This document shows positions 29,997-38,383 of a DNA stretch of 64,000 bases, piece after piece. The notes under the pieces were generated by a model. It did not search any database and was not told where the DNA came from. It was given only the letters and a program-made list of their open reading frames with translations. Within the stretch, counting starts at the first letter, position 1; each line of letters begins with the position of its first letter. The DNA comes from Pseudoduganella rivuli (GTDB lineage: Bacteria; Pseudomonadota; Gammaproteobacteria; Burkholderiales; Burkholderiaceae_D), in contig NZ_WKJJ01000028.1 in the NCBI RefSeq assembly GCF_009674485.1, positions 1 through 64,000 on the forward strand, given 5' to 3'. Made by a program: the position numbers and the translations under genes.

Positions 29997-31376
29997 TCAG
30001 CAAGCCGCGTGATTCACCGTCACCACGTGGATCGCCAGCCCGCCCAGCGACGTTTCCTTGTACTTGGCCTGCATGTCCGCGCCCGTCTGGCGCATGGTCT
30101 CGATCACTTCATCGAGCGACACAAAGTGCGTGCCGTCCCCCTTCAGCGCCAGCGACGCGGCCGTGATGGCCTTCACAGCGCCCATGCCGTTGCGTTCGAT
30201 GCATGGGATTTGCACCAGCCCGCCGATCGGATCGCAGGTCATGCCCAGGTGGTGTTCGATGCCGATTTCCGCCGCATTTTCAATCTGCGCGTTACTGCCG
30301 CCCAGCGCCGCCACCAGTCCGGCCGCCGCCATCGCGCACGCCACACCCACCTCGCCCTGGCAACCGATTTCGGCGCCGGAAATCGACGCATTGCGCTTGC
30401 ACAGCATGCCGATCGCGGCCGCCGTCAGCATGAAATTGCGCACGCCGGCCACCGGATCGCTGGGGTGGCAATCTTCCGCGTAATAGCGCAGCACGGCGGG
30501 AATGATGCCTGCCGCGCCATTGGTGGGCGCCGTCACCACGCGGCCGCCCGCCGCGTTTTCCTCGTTAACGGCCATCGCATACAGGCTGACCTGGTGCAGC
30601 GCGTCGTGCGGCAATTCATTGGCGCGTTCCACGCCGCGGGCTTGCCGCCACAACCCCGCCGCGCGGCGCTTGACATTCAAGCCGCCGGGCAACTTGCCTT
30701 CGGTTTCCAGGCCATGGGCAATGCAGTCGCGCATCACGCGCCAGATGCGGTCGATGCCCGCGTTCAACTCGTCTTCGCCGATACGCGCCAGTTCATTGGC
30801 GCGCAACATTTGCGGGATCGTCAGGCCGCTGTCGCTGCCGTGCTGCAGCAATTCCGCCATGGTGCCGAACGGATACGGCAATGCCACCGGCGCCTTGTCG
30901 TTGCCGCCGGCCGTTTCGCCCTCTTCACGGATAAAGCCGCCGCCGATCGAGTAATACACTTTCGACAATGTGGAACCGTCCGCGCGGCGCAGCGTGCAGC
31001 GCATGCCGTTCGGGTGTTCCGGCAGGTTTTCAGTCTTGTGGTACTGCAGGTTGGCGGCGCTGGAAAACGGCACCGTGTGCGTTCCCAGCAAGCACAATTC
31101 CTTCCTTGCCTCGGCAGCCGCCAGCATCGCGTCGACCTGGTCCGGATTCACGTGCTGCGGGGTTTCCCCCATCAGGCCAAGAATCACGGCCTTGTCGGTG
31201 CCGTGGCCGACGCCGGTCAGCGCCAGCGAACCGTACAGCGCCACGTCGACGCGCACCACATCATCCAACGGACCCGCATCGGCCAGGAAGCGGCGCGCCG
31301 CCACCATTGGCCCCACCGTGTGCGAGCTGGAGGGGCCTATGCCTATCTTGAATAGGTCGAAAACGCTCATGTCCAT
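29997..31376 (-). CDS. sdaA: L-serine ammonia-lyase (single-chain, iron-sulfur)
   Basis: The 459-residue enzyme deaminates L-serine to pyruvate and ammonia with a [4Fe-4S] cluster. The N-terminal motif GIGPSSSHTVGPMVA and the C-terminal cysteines in EIGCQGEVGVAC and MTCDPIGGLVQIPC match the L-serine dehydratase family in its fused form (beta then alpha domain). It stands at the end of a run of three catabolic genes for threonine, glycine and serine, on the same strand as tdh and kbl. The gap to tdh is 49 bases, so co-transcription is plausible. Confidence 0.93.
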   Translation of the reverse strand: MDMSVFDLFKIGIGPSSSHTVGPMVAARRFLADAGPLDDVVRVDVALYGSLALTGVGHGTDKAVILGLMGETPQHVNPDQVDAMLAAAEARKELCLLGTHTVPFSSAANLQYHKTENLPEHPNGMRCTLRRADGSTLSKVYYSIGGGFIREEGETAGGNDKAPVALPYPFGTMAELLQHGSDSGLTIPQMLRANELARIGEDELNAGIDRIWRVMRDCIAHGLETEGKLPGGLNVKRRAAGLWRQARGVERANELPHDALHQVSLYAMAVNEENAAGGRVVTAPTNGAAGIIPAVLRYYAEDCHPSDPVAGVRNFMLTAAAIGMLCKRNASISGAEIGCQGEVGVACAMAAAGLVAALGGSNAQIENAAEIGIEHHLGMTCDPIGGLVQIPCIERNGMGAVKAITAASLALKGDGTHFVSLDEVIETMRQTGADMQAKYKETSLGGLAIHVVTVNHAAC

Positions 31377-31425
31377 CGGATGTCCCTGCTTTCTTGTCGT
31401 TAGGTTGCGCTACCGGATAGGTAGC

Positions 31426-32388
31426 TTAAGCGGCCTGGCCCAAACCGACGTCGATGTTCGCCAGCATGTCCTTGACCATTTCCTCGACACCGATGCGGGC
31501 TCTCCAGCCCCAGTCGGCAGTCGCATGACAGTCGTCCAGGCTATGCGGCCACGTGTCCGCGATTGCCTGCCGGCTGTCCGGCTTGTATTCGATCCTGAAG
31601 CCCGGCACGGCGCGAGTGATCGCCTCGGCCAGTTGCGCGGGATTGAACGATACGCCCGCCACATTATAGGAGGAACGCACTTTAATTTGTTCCGCCGGCG
31701 CGTCCATCAATTCAATCGTGGCGCGGATCGCATCCGGCATGTAAATCATCGGCAACGTGGTTTTCGGTCCGAGGAAGCATTCATAGGTTTCACCGCGCAG
31801 CGCCGCGTGGAAAATCGCGATCGCATAATCGGTGGTGCCGCCGCCAGGGGGCGATTTGAAGCTGATGATGCCCGGGTAGCGGATGCTACGCACGTCCACG
31901 CCGTATTTCAGGAAGTAGTACTCGCACAGGCGCTCGCCGGCCAGCTTGCTGATGCCGTAAATCGTCGTCGGGTCCATCGTGGTCAGCTGCGGCGTCTCGT
32001 GTTGCGGCGTGTTCGGGCCGAACGCGGCAATCGAAGACGGCCAGAAAATGCGCAGCGGCTTGCCCTGCTCGCCCCGCACGCGGGCGGTTTCCAGCAAGTT
32101 CAGCAGACCATCCATGTTCAGGGTCCACGCGCGCAGCGGCGCCGCTTCGCCGGTGGCCGACAGCATCGCGGCCAGCTGGTACACCTGCGTGATGTTTTCG
32201 TCCGCCACCAGCTTGTCCAGCGCCGCCTTGTCCAGCACGTTCAGTGTCTGGTAACGGGCCGCGCCGTAGACGTTCTTTTCACCGATGTCGGTGGCGATCA
32301 CATTCTGCGCGCCGTGCTGCCTGGCCAGCGCTTCCACCAGTTCGCTGCCAATCTGTCCATTGGCGCCAATAACTAAAATCTTTTCCAT
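31426..32388 (-). CDS. SDR-type L-threonine 3-dehydrogenase
   Basis: The 320-residue extended short-chain dehydrogenase has the NAD motif GANGQIGSELV at the N-terminus and the catalytic YGISK motif near residue 140. The serine/threonine part of the triad is in WPSSIAAFGPNTP. The content and the neighbour kbl identify it as the epimerase-like threonine dehydrogenase (not the zinc enzyme), which produces 2-amino-3-ketobutyrate for Kbl. The two genes are separated by 36 bases. Confidence 0.88.
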   Translation of the reverse strand: MEKILVIGANGQIGSELVEALARQHGAQNVIATDIGEKNVYGAARYQTLNVLDKAALDKLVADENITQVYQLAAMLSATGEAAPLRAWTLNMDGLLNLLETARVRGEQGKPLRIFWPSSIAAFGPNTPQHETPQLTTMDPTTIYGISKLAGERLCEYYFLKYGVDVRSIRYPGIISFKSPPGGGTTDYAIAIFHAALRGETYECFLGPKTTLPMIYMPDAIRATIELMDAPAEQIKVRSSYNVAGVSFNPAQLAEAITRAVPGFRIEYKPDSRQAIADTWPHSLDDCHATADWGWRARIGVEEMVKDMLANIDVGLGQAA

Positions 32389-32424
32389 GTCGTATCCGTT
32401 CAGCGTTGTGCGCTTGTCGATGAT

Positions 32425-33624
32425 TTATTTTTTCAACAGGCCCAGCTCGTGGCCGGCCTGTTCGAATGCCTTGAGTACCGTGTCGAGTTGTTCGCGGGTG
32501 TGCGCCGCCGACAGTTGCACGCGCACGCGCGCCTGGCCCATCGGCACCACCGGGTAGAAGAAACCCGACAGCAGCACGCCCAGCTCATACATCCGCGCGG
32601 CAAACTTTTGCGCCACTTGCGCATCGAACAGCATCACCGGCACCACCGGGTGCGTGCCCGGCTTGATGGTGAAGCCGATGCGCTCGATCTCCTGGCGGAA
32701 ATACGCGGTGTTCTCGTGCAGGCGGTCGCGCAATTCCGTCGAGGCGGACAGGCGTTTCAGCACTTCCAGCGACGCGCCGGCAATCGATGGCGCCAGCGTG
32801 TTGGAGAACAGGTAAGGACGCGATTTCTGGCGCAGCATCTCGATGACTTCCTTGCGGCCGGACGTGAAACCGCCCATGGCGCCGCCCAGCGCCTTGCCCA
32901 AGGTGCCGGTGATGATGTCGATCTTGCCCAGCACATTGTGGTGCTCGTGCGTGCCGCGGCCCGTCTTGCCCATGAAGCCGGACGCGTGGCATTCGTCGAT
33001 CATGGTCAACGCGCCATATTTCTCGGCCAGTGCGACGATCTTGTCCAGCTGGGCGATGGTGCCGTCCATCGAGAACACGCCGTCGGTGACGATGATCTTG
33101 TGGCGCTTGTCGCTTGCCGCCTGCAATTGCTTTTCCAGGTCGGCCATGTCGTTGTGCGCATAGCGGAAACGGGCCGCCTTGCACAGGCGGATGCCATCGA
33201 TGATCGACGCGTGGTTCAGCGCGTCGGAAATGATCGCGTCATTTTCATCGAACAGCGGCTCGAACACGCCGCCGTTGGCGTCGAAGGCTGCCGCGTACAG
33301 GATCGTGTCTTCGGTGCCCAGGAAGGCCGACAACGCCTGTTCCAGTTCCTTGTGCACGGTTTGCGTGCCGCAGATGAAACGCACGGACGACAGGCCATAA
33401 CCATATTTTTCCGTTGCGGCAATGGCAGCCTGCGCCACCCATTCCTGGCCGGACAGGCCCAGGTAATTATTGGCGCACATATTGATCAGCATTCGCCCGT
33501 CCGCACCCGTCACTTCAGAACCCTGGCGGGAAGCAATCACACGCTCCGGCTTGAACAGACCCTCATCGCGCAGGGTGGACAGGGTTTGCTGCAGTTGGCT
33601 GTAAAACGCGGCTTGCTTGCTCAT
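32425..33624 (-). CDS. kbl: Glycine C-acetyltransferase (2-amino-3-ketobutyrate CoA ligase)
   Basis: The 399-residue alpha-oxoamine synthase cleaves 2-amino-3-ketobutyrate with CoA to glycine and acetyl-CoA. The PLP lysine is in TGTLGKALGGAMGGF, and NNYLGLS and DECHASGFMG are family motifs. First gene of kbl-tdh-sdaA. Upstream are 249 bases of regulatory DNA shared with a divergent XRE-cupin regulator, with palindromes described separately. Together the three genes turn threonine into glycine and acetyl-CoA, and serine into pyruvate. Confidence 0.96.
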   Translation of the reverse strand: MSKQAAFYSQLQQTLSTLRDEGLFKPERVIASRQGSEVTGADGRMLINMCANNYLGLSGQEWVAQAAIAATEKYGYGLSSVRFICGTQTVHKELEQALSAFLGTEDTILYAAAFDANGGVFEPLFDENDAIISDALNHASIIDGIRLCKAARFRYAHNDMADLEKQLQAASDKRHKIIVTDGVFSMDGTIAQLDKIVALAEKYGALTMIDECHASGFMGKTGRGTHEHHNVLGKIDIITGTLGKALGGAMGGFTSGRKEVIEMLRQKSRPYLFSNTLAPSIAGASLEVLKRLSASTELRDRLHENTAYFRQEIERIGFTIKPGTHPVVPVMLFDAQVAQKFAARMYELGVLLSGFFYPVVPMGQARVRVQLSAAHTREQLDTVLKAFEQAGHELGLLKK

Positions 33625-33791
33625 GGCTTCTTCTCCGTGGTGGGGTTGCGTGCTGCGGATTCCCCGGCGTAACCGGGTCCGCGCTTGACCTTGTGTCGTC
33701 CTATGCTGTACCGTGAATCTCAGTGAACTTGCGTCAAAGTTTACTCTTATTTATTTAACGCTTCCGCCACCTTTGCCGGATTCTCGATATC

Positions 33792-33837
33792 GAACTTAAG
33801 TTCAATATATTGAATCTTACCGAAGGCTATTGAACTT
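33792..33837. promoter_or_regulatory. Operator cluster in the kbl / XRE-cupin divergent region
   Basis: Two perfect palindromes adjoin: GAACTTAAGTTC (33792-33803) and TTCAATATATTGAA (33801-33814). The half-site AAGTTCAATA (33798-33807) recurs as its exact reverse complement TATTGAACTT (33828-33837). The last copy overlaps a -35-like TTGAAC (33830-33835), with TATAGA (33854-33859) as the candidate -10 for the regulator gene at 18-base spacing. A further TGAACTT is at 33724-33730. The placement fits binding of the regulator encoded at 33874 to its own and the kbl promoter. Confidence 0.6.
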
Positions 33838-33873
33838 TGCAATGTTTAGAAGATATAGAAATACTGAAAACTC

Positions 33874-34446
33874 ATGAAAGCCGTATCAAATAACGCCCCG
33901 CCGGAAGTCGGCGCCGCCTTGCAGCGCCTGCGTCTGGCGCGCGGCCTGACCCTGGAAGACTTGTCCCGCATTGCCGGGGTATCGAAATCCATGCTGTCGC
34001 AGATCGAGCGGGAGAAAGCCAACCCCACCATCGCCATCACGTGGCGGCTGGCCAATGCGCTGGGGGTGGCGATAGGTGAATTGCTGTCGGATGCGGAAAA
34101 AGCCGTGGAAACCATCCGCGTGCTGGAGGCCCACGAAACGCCCACGCTGCCCGGCGCCCACGCGGGCTACCTGCTGCGCATCCTCGGTCCGATGGAGCTG
34201 GCGGGCAAATATGAATGGTATGAATTGACCTTGGCGCCGGGCGGCGAACTGGTGTCGCAGGCGCATGACCCGGGTACGACGGAACACTTGACGATCTTGC
34301 ACGGTTCCGTGGAACTGGAAGTGGCCGGTTCGCGGCGCAAGGTGAAACTGGGCGGTACGGCCCGCTATGCGGGAGACCAGGATCACGCGATCCGCAATCC
34401 CGGCAAGAGTGAAGCGAAGGCGCTATTGGTGGTGATTCACCGCTAA
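33874..34446 (+). CDS. XRE-type helix-turn-helix regulator with cupin domain
   Basis: The 190-residue protein has a helix-turn-helix at residues about 12-67 (LTLEDLSRIAGVSKSMLSQIEREKANPTI) and a cupin fold at about residues 115-185 (TTEHLTILHGSVELEV, ARYAGDQDHAIRNPG). Such HTH-cupin regulators often sense amino-acid or polyamine-derived metabolites. It is divergent to kbl-tdh, so it probably controls threonine catabolism and its own gene. It starts with ATG 33874. Its 3' end overlaps the next convergent gene by 4 bases. Confidence 0.88.
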   Translation: MKAVSNNAPPEVGAALQRLRLARGLTLEDLSRIAGVSKSMLSQIEREKANPTIAITWRLANALGVAIGELLSDAEKAVETIRVLEAHETPTLPGAHAGYLLRILGPMELAGKYEWYELTLAPGGELVSQAHDPGTTEHLTILHGSVELEVAGSRRKVKLGGTARYAGDQDHAIRNPGKSEAKALLVVIHR

Positions 34447-34634
34447 GGTTCGGAAAAAATCGCTTCGATGGGCGCGCCGAACAACCGGGCAATGGCAAAC
34501 GCCAGCGGCAGGCTCGGGTCGTAGCGCCCCGTCTCGATGGCGTTGACTGTCTGCCGCGAAACGGCCAGCTGGTCGGCCAGGTAAGCCTGGCTCCAGCCCC
34601 GCTCGGCGCGCAATTCCCGTATCGTGTTTTTCAT
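34443..34634 (-). CDS. Small XRE-family transcriptional regulator
   Basis: The 63-residue protein consists almost wholly of a helix-turn-helix (IRELRAERGWSQAYLADQLAVSRQTVNAIETGRYDPSL), followed by a short helix (AFAIARLFGAPIEAIF). This is the YgzD/Cro-like type of small regulator. ATG 34634 overlaps the TGA stop of the membrane protein gene (ATGA), so the two are translationally coupled. Two operator copies upstream of the membrane protein gene (35060-35120) are its probable binding sites. Confidence 0.88.
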   Translation of the reverse strand: MKNTIRELRAERGWSQAYLADQLAVSRQTVNAIETGRYDPSLPLAFAIARLFGAPIEAIFSEP

Positions 34635-35044
34635 CGCTTCGCCATCAGGCAGCGCGCGGCGCAGACCGCGGCCCACGATGTTCCCATCACGCCCCATACC
34701 GTGAACATGCTGAGGCGCGGATAACCCGCTGTCTCCAGGAAACCGTAGGTGAAAGTGGCGCCGGCCGTGATGGCGGCCGCGATGCCGATGGTTTCCAGCA
34801 ACTGGCGGCGCACATATTCATCCATCCGCTGCACCTGCCGTGCAATGGCCCAGATCATCAGCAGGAAACCACCCATCGGCGCCACCGCCACGGCGGTTTT
34901 CAGCGCGCCGTCCGGCAAGGCGTCACCCCACAACATCGAAGGCGCCATCAGCGCCACGTAGATGGCGAGGCTGCCACCGAGTTCGATCATGTAGCGGCGG
35001 GCGATACGGCGTTCATGCTGAGAAACCTGGCGATCCTGTTGCAT
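34631..35044 (-). CDS. Small membrane protein paired with XRE regulator
   Basis: The 137-residue protein has four hydrophobic segments (about residues 20-42, 50-68, 85-106 and 110-132) separated by short charged loops, with an N-terminal basic start and QRMDEYVRRQLLE in the middle. The start ATG 35044 has GAGGAGG about eight bases upstream. It forms an overlapping pair with the small XRE regulator. This pairing of a small four-helix membrane protein and a small XRE regulator occurs widely. Its function is not known. The promoter at 35079-35107 is covered by operators. Confidence 0.75.
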   Translation of the reverse strand: MQQDRQVSQHERRIARRYMIELGGSLAIYVALMAPSMLWGDALPDGALKTAVAVAPMGGFLLMIWAIARQVQRMDEYVRRQLLETIGIAAAITAGATFTYGFLETAGYPRLSMFTVWGVMGTSWAAVCAARCLMAKR

Positions 35045-35059
35045 GGTAAGTCCTCCTCG

Positions 35060-35081
35060 TATGTAAAGTGTGCTTTACATA
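35060..35081. promoter_or_regulatory. Operator 1 of the XRE/membrane protein unit
   Basis: Perfect arms TATGTAAAG (35060-35068) and CTTTACATA (35073-35081) are separated by TGTG. It covers part of the -10 element and the region up to the ribosome-binding site, 16-37 bases before the start codon of the membrane protein gene. A second copy lies 40 bases away centre to centre. Confidence 0.75.
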
Positions 35082-35107
35082 TTAGGGATGACAGCCAGGC
35101 ATGTCAA
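35079..35107 (-). promoter_or_regulatory. Sigma-70 type promoter of the membrane protein-XRE operon
   Basis: On the minus strand, -35 TTGACA (35102-35107) and -10 TAATAT (35079-35084) are spaced by exactly 17 bases. This is close to the consensus. Both elements are overlapped by operator copies, which indicates repression by competition with RNA polymerase. Confidence 0.78.
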
Positions 35108-35120
35108 GCAAACTTTACAT
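35101..35120. promoter_or_regulatory. Operator 2 of the XRE/membrane protein unit
   Basis: Arms ATGTCAAG (35101-35108) and CTTTACAT (35113-35120) with spacer CAAA are the same dyad as operator 1 with one mismatch. It overlaps the -35 element. The centre-to-centre distance to operator 1 is 40 bases, about four helical turns. Confidence 0.68.
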
Positions 35121-35144
35121 CCACCCGCACCGCCTGCCGGACGC

Positions 35145-36623
35145 TCAGGGGGCGCCTATCCGCGCAATGGCCTGCTCCCAGTCGCGCATGCGCCGCCCGG
35201 CCTCATCGCGCCCGATCAGCGGCTCAAACACCCGGTCCACCCGCCACTGCGCCGCCAGATCATCCGCGCTGCCATACACGCCGGTGGCCAGGCCCGCCAG
35301 CGCCGCCGCGCCCAGCGCCGTGGTTTCCGTGACTTGCGGGCGCACCACGGGGATCCCCAGCAAATCCGCCTGGAATTGCAACAACAGCGAATTGGCGCAG
35401 GCGCCGCCATCGACGCGCAATTCCGTGATGGGGGAAGCGGCATCGCGCTGCATCGCCTGCAACAAGGCCGCGCTCTGGAAGGCAATCGATTCCAGGGCGG
35501 CGCGCGCGATGTGCGCCACGGTCGTGCCGCGCGACAGCCCGAAAATCGCGCCCTTGGCCGACGGCACCCAGTATGGCGCCCCCAGGCCCGTGAACGACGG
35601 CACGAACACCACACCGCCCGCATCGGGCACCGAGGCCGCCAGCGCTTCGATGTCGGCTGCCTGTTCGATGGCCTGCAAGCCGTCGCGCAGCCACTGCACC
35701 ACGGCGCCGCCAATGAACACGCTGCCTTCCAGCGCATACTGGCGCCGCGGCCCCGCCTGGCACGCGGCCGTGCTAATCAGACCGTTATGGGATTCCGCAC
35801 TGCTTTCCCCGGTATGCAACAGCATGAAACAGCCGGTGCCATAGGTGTTTTTCGCCATGCCGGCTTTAAAACACGCCTGGCCGAACAGGGCGGCCTGCTG
35901 GTCGCCGGCAATGCCGCCGATCGGCACCGCGCCGCCCAGCCACGCGGCATCCGTGTGGCCGAACAGGTGACTCGACGGTTGCACGTCCGGCAGCAGCGCG
36001 GCCGGGATATCGAGCCAGTCCAGCAGTTCGGGGTCCCAGCATCCGTCATGGATGTTCCACAGCATGGTGCGCGCGGCGTTGCTGACATCCGTCACGTGCA
36101 ACTTGCCGCCCGTCAGATTCCAGGCCAGCCAGCTGTCCACCGTGCCGAACGCCAATTCGCCCCGTTCCGCGCGGCCCCGCGCGCCGTCCACGTTATCGAG
36201 TATCCATTTCAGCTTGGTGGCGGAAAAATACGGATCCAGCACCAGCCCGGTCTTGCGCCGGATCGCGTCCGCCAGGCCATCGCCGCGTAATTGCCGGCAC
36301 AGCGCTTCGGTGCGGCGGTCTTGCCACACGATGGCATTGAAGATCGGGCGGCCGGTGGACCGTTCCCACACGATGGTGGTTTCGCGCTGGTTGGTGATGC
36401 CCAGCGCGGCAATGTCTGCGGCCCGTAAACCGGCTTTGGCCAGCACCGCGCGCGACGTCGCCAACTGGCTGTCCCACAATTCCCGCGCATCGTGTTCAAC
36501 CCACCCCGGCTGGGGGAAAATCTGGCGGAATTCCTGCTGCGCCGTGGCGACCACGGCGCCATCTCGGAAAATAATGCTGCGCGAACTGGACGTCCCCTGG
36601 TCCATTGCCAGTAAATATGCCAT
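35145..36623 (-). CDS. glpK: Glycerol kinase
   Basis: The 492-residue FGGY kinase phosphorylates glycerol to glycerol-3-phosphate. The N-terminal MAYLLAMDQGTSSSRSIIF is the phosphate-1 loop. SFTGLGAPYW and DGGACANSLLLQFQADLL are the family signatures. Length is typical (about 500). It is downstream of glpD by 35 bases and so in the same operon. No glycerol facilitator gene lies nearby. The 3' end is close to the upstream operator of the XRE unit (25 bases). Confidence 0.96.
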   Translation of the reverse strand: MAYLLAMDQGTSSSRSIIFRDGAVVATAQQEFRQIFPQPGWVEHDARELWDSQLATSRAVLAKAGLRAADIAALGITNQRETTIVWERSTGRPIFNAIVWQDRRTEALCRQLRGDGLADAIRRKTGLVLDPYFSATKLKWILDNVDGARGRAERGELAFGTVDSWLAWNLTGGKLHVTDVSNAARTMLWNIHDGCWDPELLDWLDIPAALLPDVQPSSHLFGHTDAAWLGGAVPIGGIAGDQQAALFGQACFKAGMAKNTYGTGCFMLLHTGESSAESHNGLISTAACQAGPRRQYALEGSVFIGGAVVQWLRDGLQAIEQAADIEALAASVPDAGGVVFVPSFTGLGAPYWVPSAKGAIFGLSRGTTVAHIARAALESIAFQSAALLQAMQRDAASPITELRVDGGACANSLLLQFQADLLGIPVVRPQVTETTALGAAALAGLATGVYGSADDLAAQWRVDRVFEPLIGRDEAGRRMRDWEQAIARIGAP

Positions 36624-36658
36624 GTCAAATCCTGCGTGAAATTAGTTATCCGTAACGG

Positions 36659-38206
36659 CTATGCGCGCCGCCGCAACCCATCCTGCCGCATCCATCGCTG
36701 CAACCGCTCGACGTCCTGCGGCTTCGCATGCAAGCCGCACTTGGTGCGCCGCCACAGGATGTCCTCGGCGCTGCGCGCCCATTCAACATCCATCAGGTAG
36801 CGCACTTCCCGCTCATGCAAGCCGGGCGCCAGTTCCGAGCCCAGGTCGCACAGGCCCGCCGCATTGCCAAGCATGGCGATGGCGCGGCTGCCGTAATTGC
36901 GCGCGTAGCGCTGCGCGAGTGGTTGCGGCAGCCACGGATAGCGGTGGCGGAAGTTGTACAGAAAGCCGTCGAAGTCATAATCCGCCACCAGTTCCCCGGG
37001 CGCTTGCAAATCGCCGCCCGGCAGCGGCGCCTCGCCGGTCCAGCCAGGCGCGCGGCGTCCCAGGCGGCGTTGCAGGATGTCCAGCGCCTCTTCCGCCAGC
37101 TTGCGGTACGTGGTGATCTTGCCACCCCAGATATTGAGGAACGGCGGCAACGCTTCATTGCATTCGAGGACGTAGTCGCGGGTAATGGCGGACGCCTGGC
37201 TGGCGCTGTCGTCGAGCAGCGGACGCACGCCGGAATAAGTGCCGACCACGTCGGCGCTGGAGATGCGCCGGCTGAAATAGCGGTTCGCCATCCCGCACAG
37301 GTACTCGATTTCCTCGGGACTGATGGTGACTTTCCCCGGCTCCCCCGTGTATTCGAGGTCGGTGGTGCCGATCAGCGTGAATTCATCCTGGTATGGAATC
37401 GCGAAGATGATGCGCTTGTCCGGATTCTGGAAAATGTACGCATAGTCATGGTCGAACAGGCGCGGCACGATGATGTGGCTGCCCTTGATCAGGCGCAGGC
37501 CATGGCTGTAGCCGCCGCCCAGCGCGCCGGCGGCAAAGCGCCCGGTCCACGGACCGGCGGCATTGACGATGGCGCGCGCCCGCACGTCGATGCGCCCCTG
37601 CTCGATGCTGTCCAGGGTGGCGTGCCAGCCATCGCCCTCTTGCCGCACGCCGGTGCACGGCGTGCGCGTGAGGATGGTGGCGCCCCGCTCGTGGGCGTCC
37701 ATCGCGTTCAGCACCACCAGCCGCGCATCGTCGACCCAGCCGTCCGAATACACAAAGCCCTTGCGGTAGCTGCCCTGCAAGGGCGCGCCGGCCGGATGGC
37801 GGTCCAGCGCCACGCCTTCGGAACCGGGCAGGAATTCACGCCTGGCCAGGTGGTCGTACAGGAACAGGCCTGCCCTGATCATCCAGGCGGGGCGCTGCGC
37901 CGCGTCGTGCGGCATCACGAAACGCAGCGGCCGCATGATGTGGGGCGCGGCGCGCAGCAGCACTTCCCGTTCCTGCAGCGCCTTGCGCACCAGCTTGAAC
38001 TCGTAGTATTCCAGGTAGCGCAAGCCGCCGTGAATCAGCTTGGTGCTGGCGGACGACGTGTGCTGGGCCAGGTCGTGCTGCTCGCACAGCACCACGCGCA
38101 AGCCGCGCCCGGCAGCATCGCGCGCGATGCCGGCGCCGTTGATGCCGCCGCCGACAATCAGCAGATCGCACTCAAGCCGCCGCGCGGCGCTCGTGGGCGA
38201 AATCAT
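36659..38206 (-). CDS. glpD: Aerobic glycerol-3-phosphate dehydrogenase GlpD
   Basis: The 515-residue FAD enzyme oxidises glycerol-3-phosphate to dihydroxyacetone phosphate and feeds electrons to quinone at the inner membrane. The dinucleotide motif is LLIVGGGINGAGIARDAAGRGL, followed by KLIHGGLRYLE, the family signature. The C-terminal domain LRRxx is normal. I start it at ATG 38206 (MISPTSAARR). It lacks a clear ribosome site, and the preceding in-frame residues to 38293 are not family-like. A short leader ORF ends on this start (TGATG), so translation may be coupled. First gene of glpD-glpK. Confidence 0.93.
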   Translation of the reverse strand: MISPTSAARRLECDLLIVGGGINGAGIARDAAGRGLRVVLCEQHDLAQHTSSASTKLIHGGLRYLEYYEFKLVRKALQEREVLLRAAPHIMRPLRFVMPHDAAQRPAWMIRAGLFLYDHLARREFLPGSEGVALDRHPAGAPLQGSYRKGFVYSDGWVDDARLVVLNAMDAHERGATILTRTPCTGVRQEGDGWHATLDSIEQGRIDVRARAIVNAAGPWTGRFAAGALGGGYSHGLRLIKGSHIIVPRLFDHDYAYIFQNPDKRIIFAIPYQDEFTLIGTTDLEYTGEPGKVTISPEEIEYLCGMANRYFSRRISSADVVGTYSGVRPLLDDSASQASAITRDYVLECNEALPPFLNIWGGKITTYRKLAEEALDILQRRLGRRAPGWTGEAPLPGGDLQAPGELVADYDFDGFLYNFRHRYPWLPQPLAQRYARNYGSRAIAMLGNAAGLCDLGSELAPGLHEREVRYLMDVEWARSAEDILWRRTKCGLHAKPQDVERLQRWMRQDGLRRRA

Positions 38207-38256
38207 CAGGTTGCCCGGCGCGCCGGGTTGCCTGCAAAATGTTTGTTTATGTTCAT
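38206..38256 (-). CDS. Possible leader peptide coupled to glpD
   Basis: A 16-residue ORF, MNINKHFAGNPARRAT, starts at ATG 38256 with GAGGAA at good spacing. An ATG six bases earlier (38262) would add MN. Its TGA shares the A with the glpD ATG (TGATG), while glpD itself has no visible ribosome site. This arrangement suggests translational coupling. No conserved family was recognised, and it could also be the remnant of a longer glpD start. Confidence 0.4.
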   Translation of the reverse strand: MNINKHFAGNPARRAT

Positions 38257-38258
38257 AT
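38239..38258. promoter_or_regulatory. Two GlpR half-site-like repeats before glpD
   Basis: AATGTTTGTT (38239-38248) and TATGTTCATA (38249-38258) are adjacent 10-base repeats that resemble the enterobacterial GlpR half-site WATKYTCGWW at 9 and 8 positions. They lie within the 5' leader of glpD, overlapping the leader ORF. Confidence 0.45.
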
Positions 38259-38353
38259 TCATTTCCTCGTCGGTTCGTTTTGCCAGCACGCACCGCTAAA
38301 ATCTCCGGGGCGTGCCGTCATTGTACGGTTTTTTTGATCGAAGACAACAAGAA

Positions 38354-38383
38354 TATGTTCGTTTATGTTCGCTTATGTTGGCT
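38354..38383. promoter_or_regulatory. Three tandem GlpR operator-like repeats
   Basis: TATGTTCGTT (38354-38363), TATGTTCGCT (38364-38373) and TATGTTGGCT (38374-38383) form three head-to-tail 10-base repeats. They match the E. coli GlpR half-site WATKYTCGWW at 10, 9 and 8 of 10 positions. They lie between the divergent glpD and glpR genes. A further partial copy, CTTGTTCGTT, is at 38453-38462 near glpR. Confidence 0.68.
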
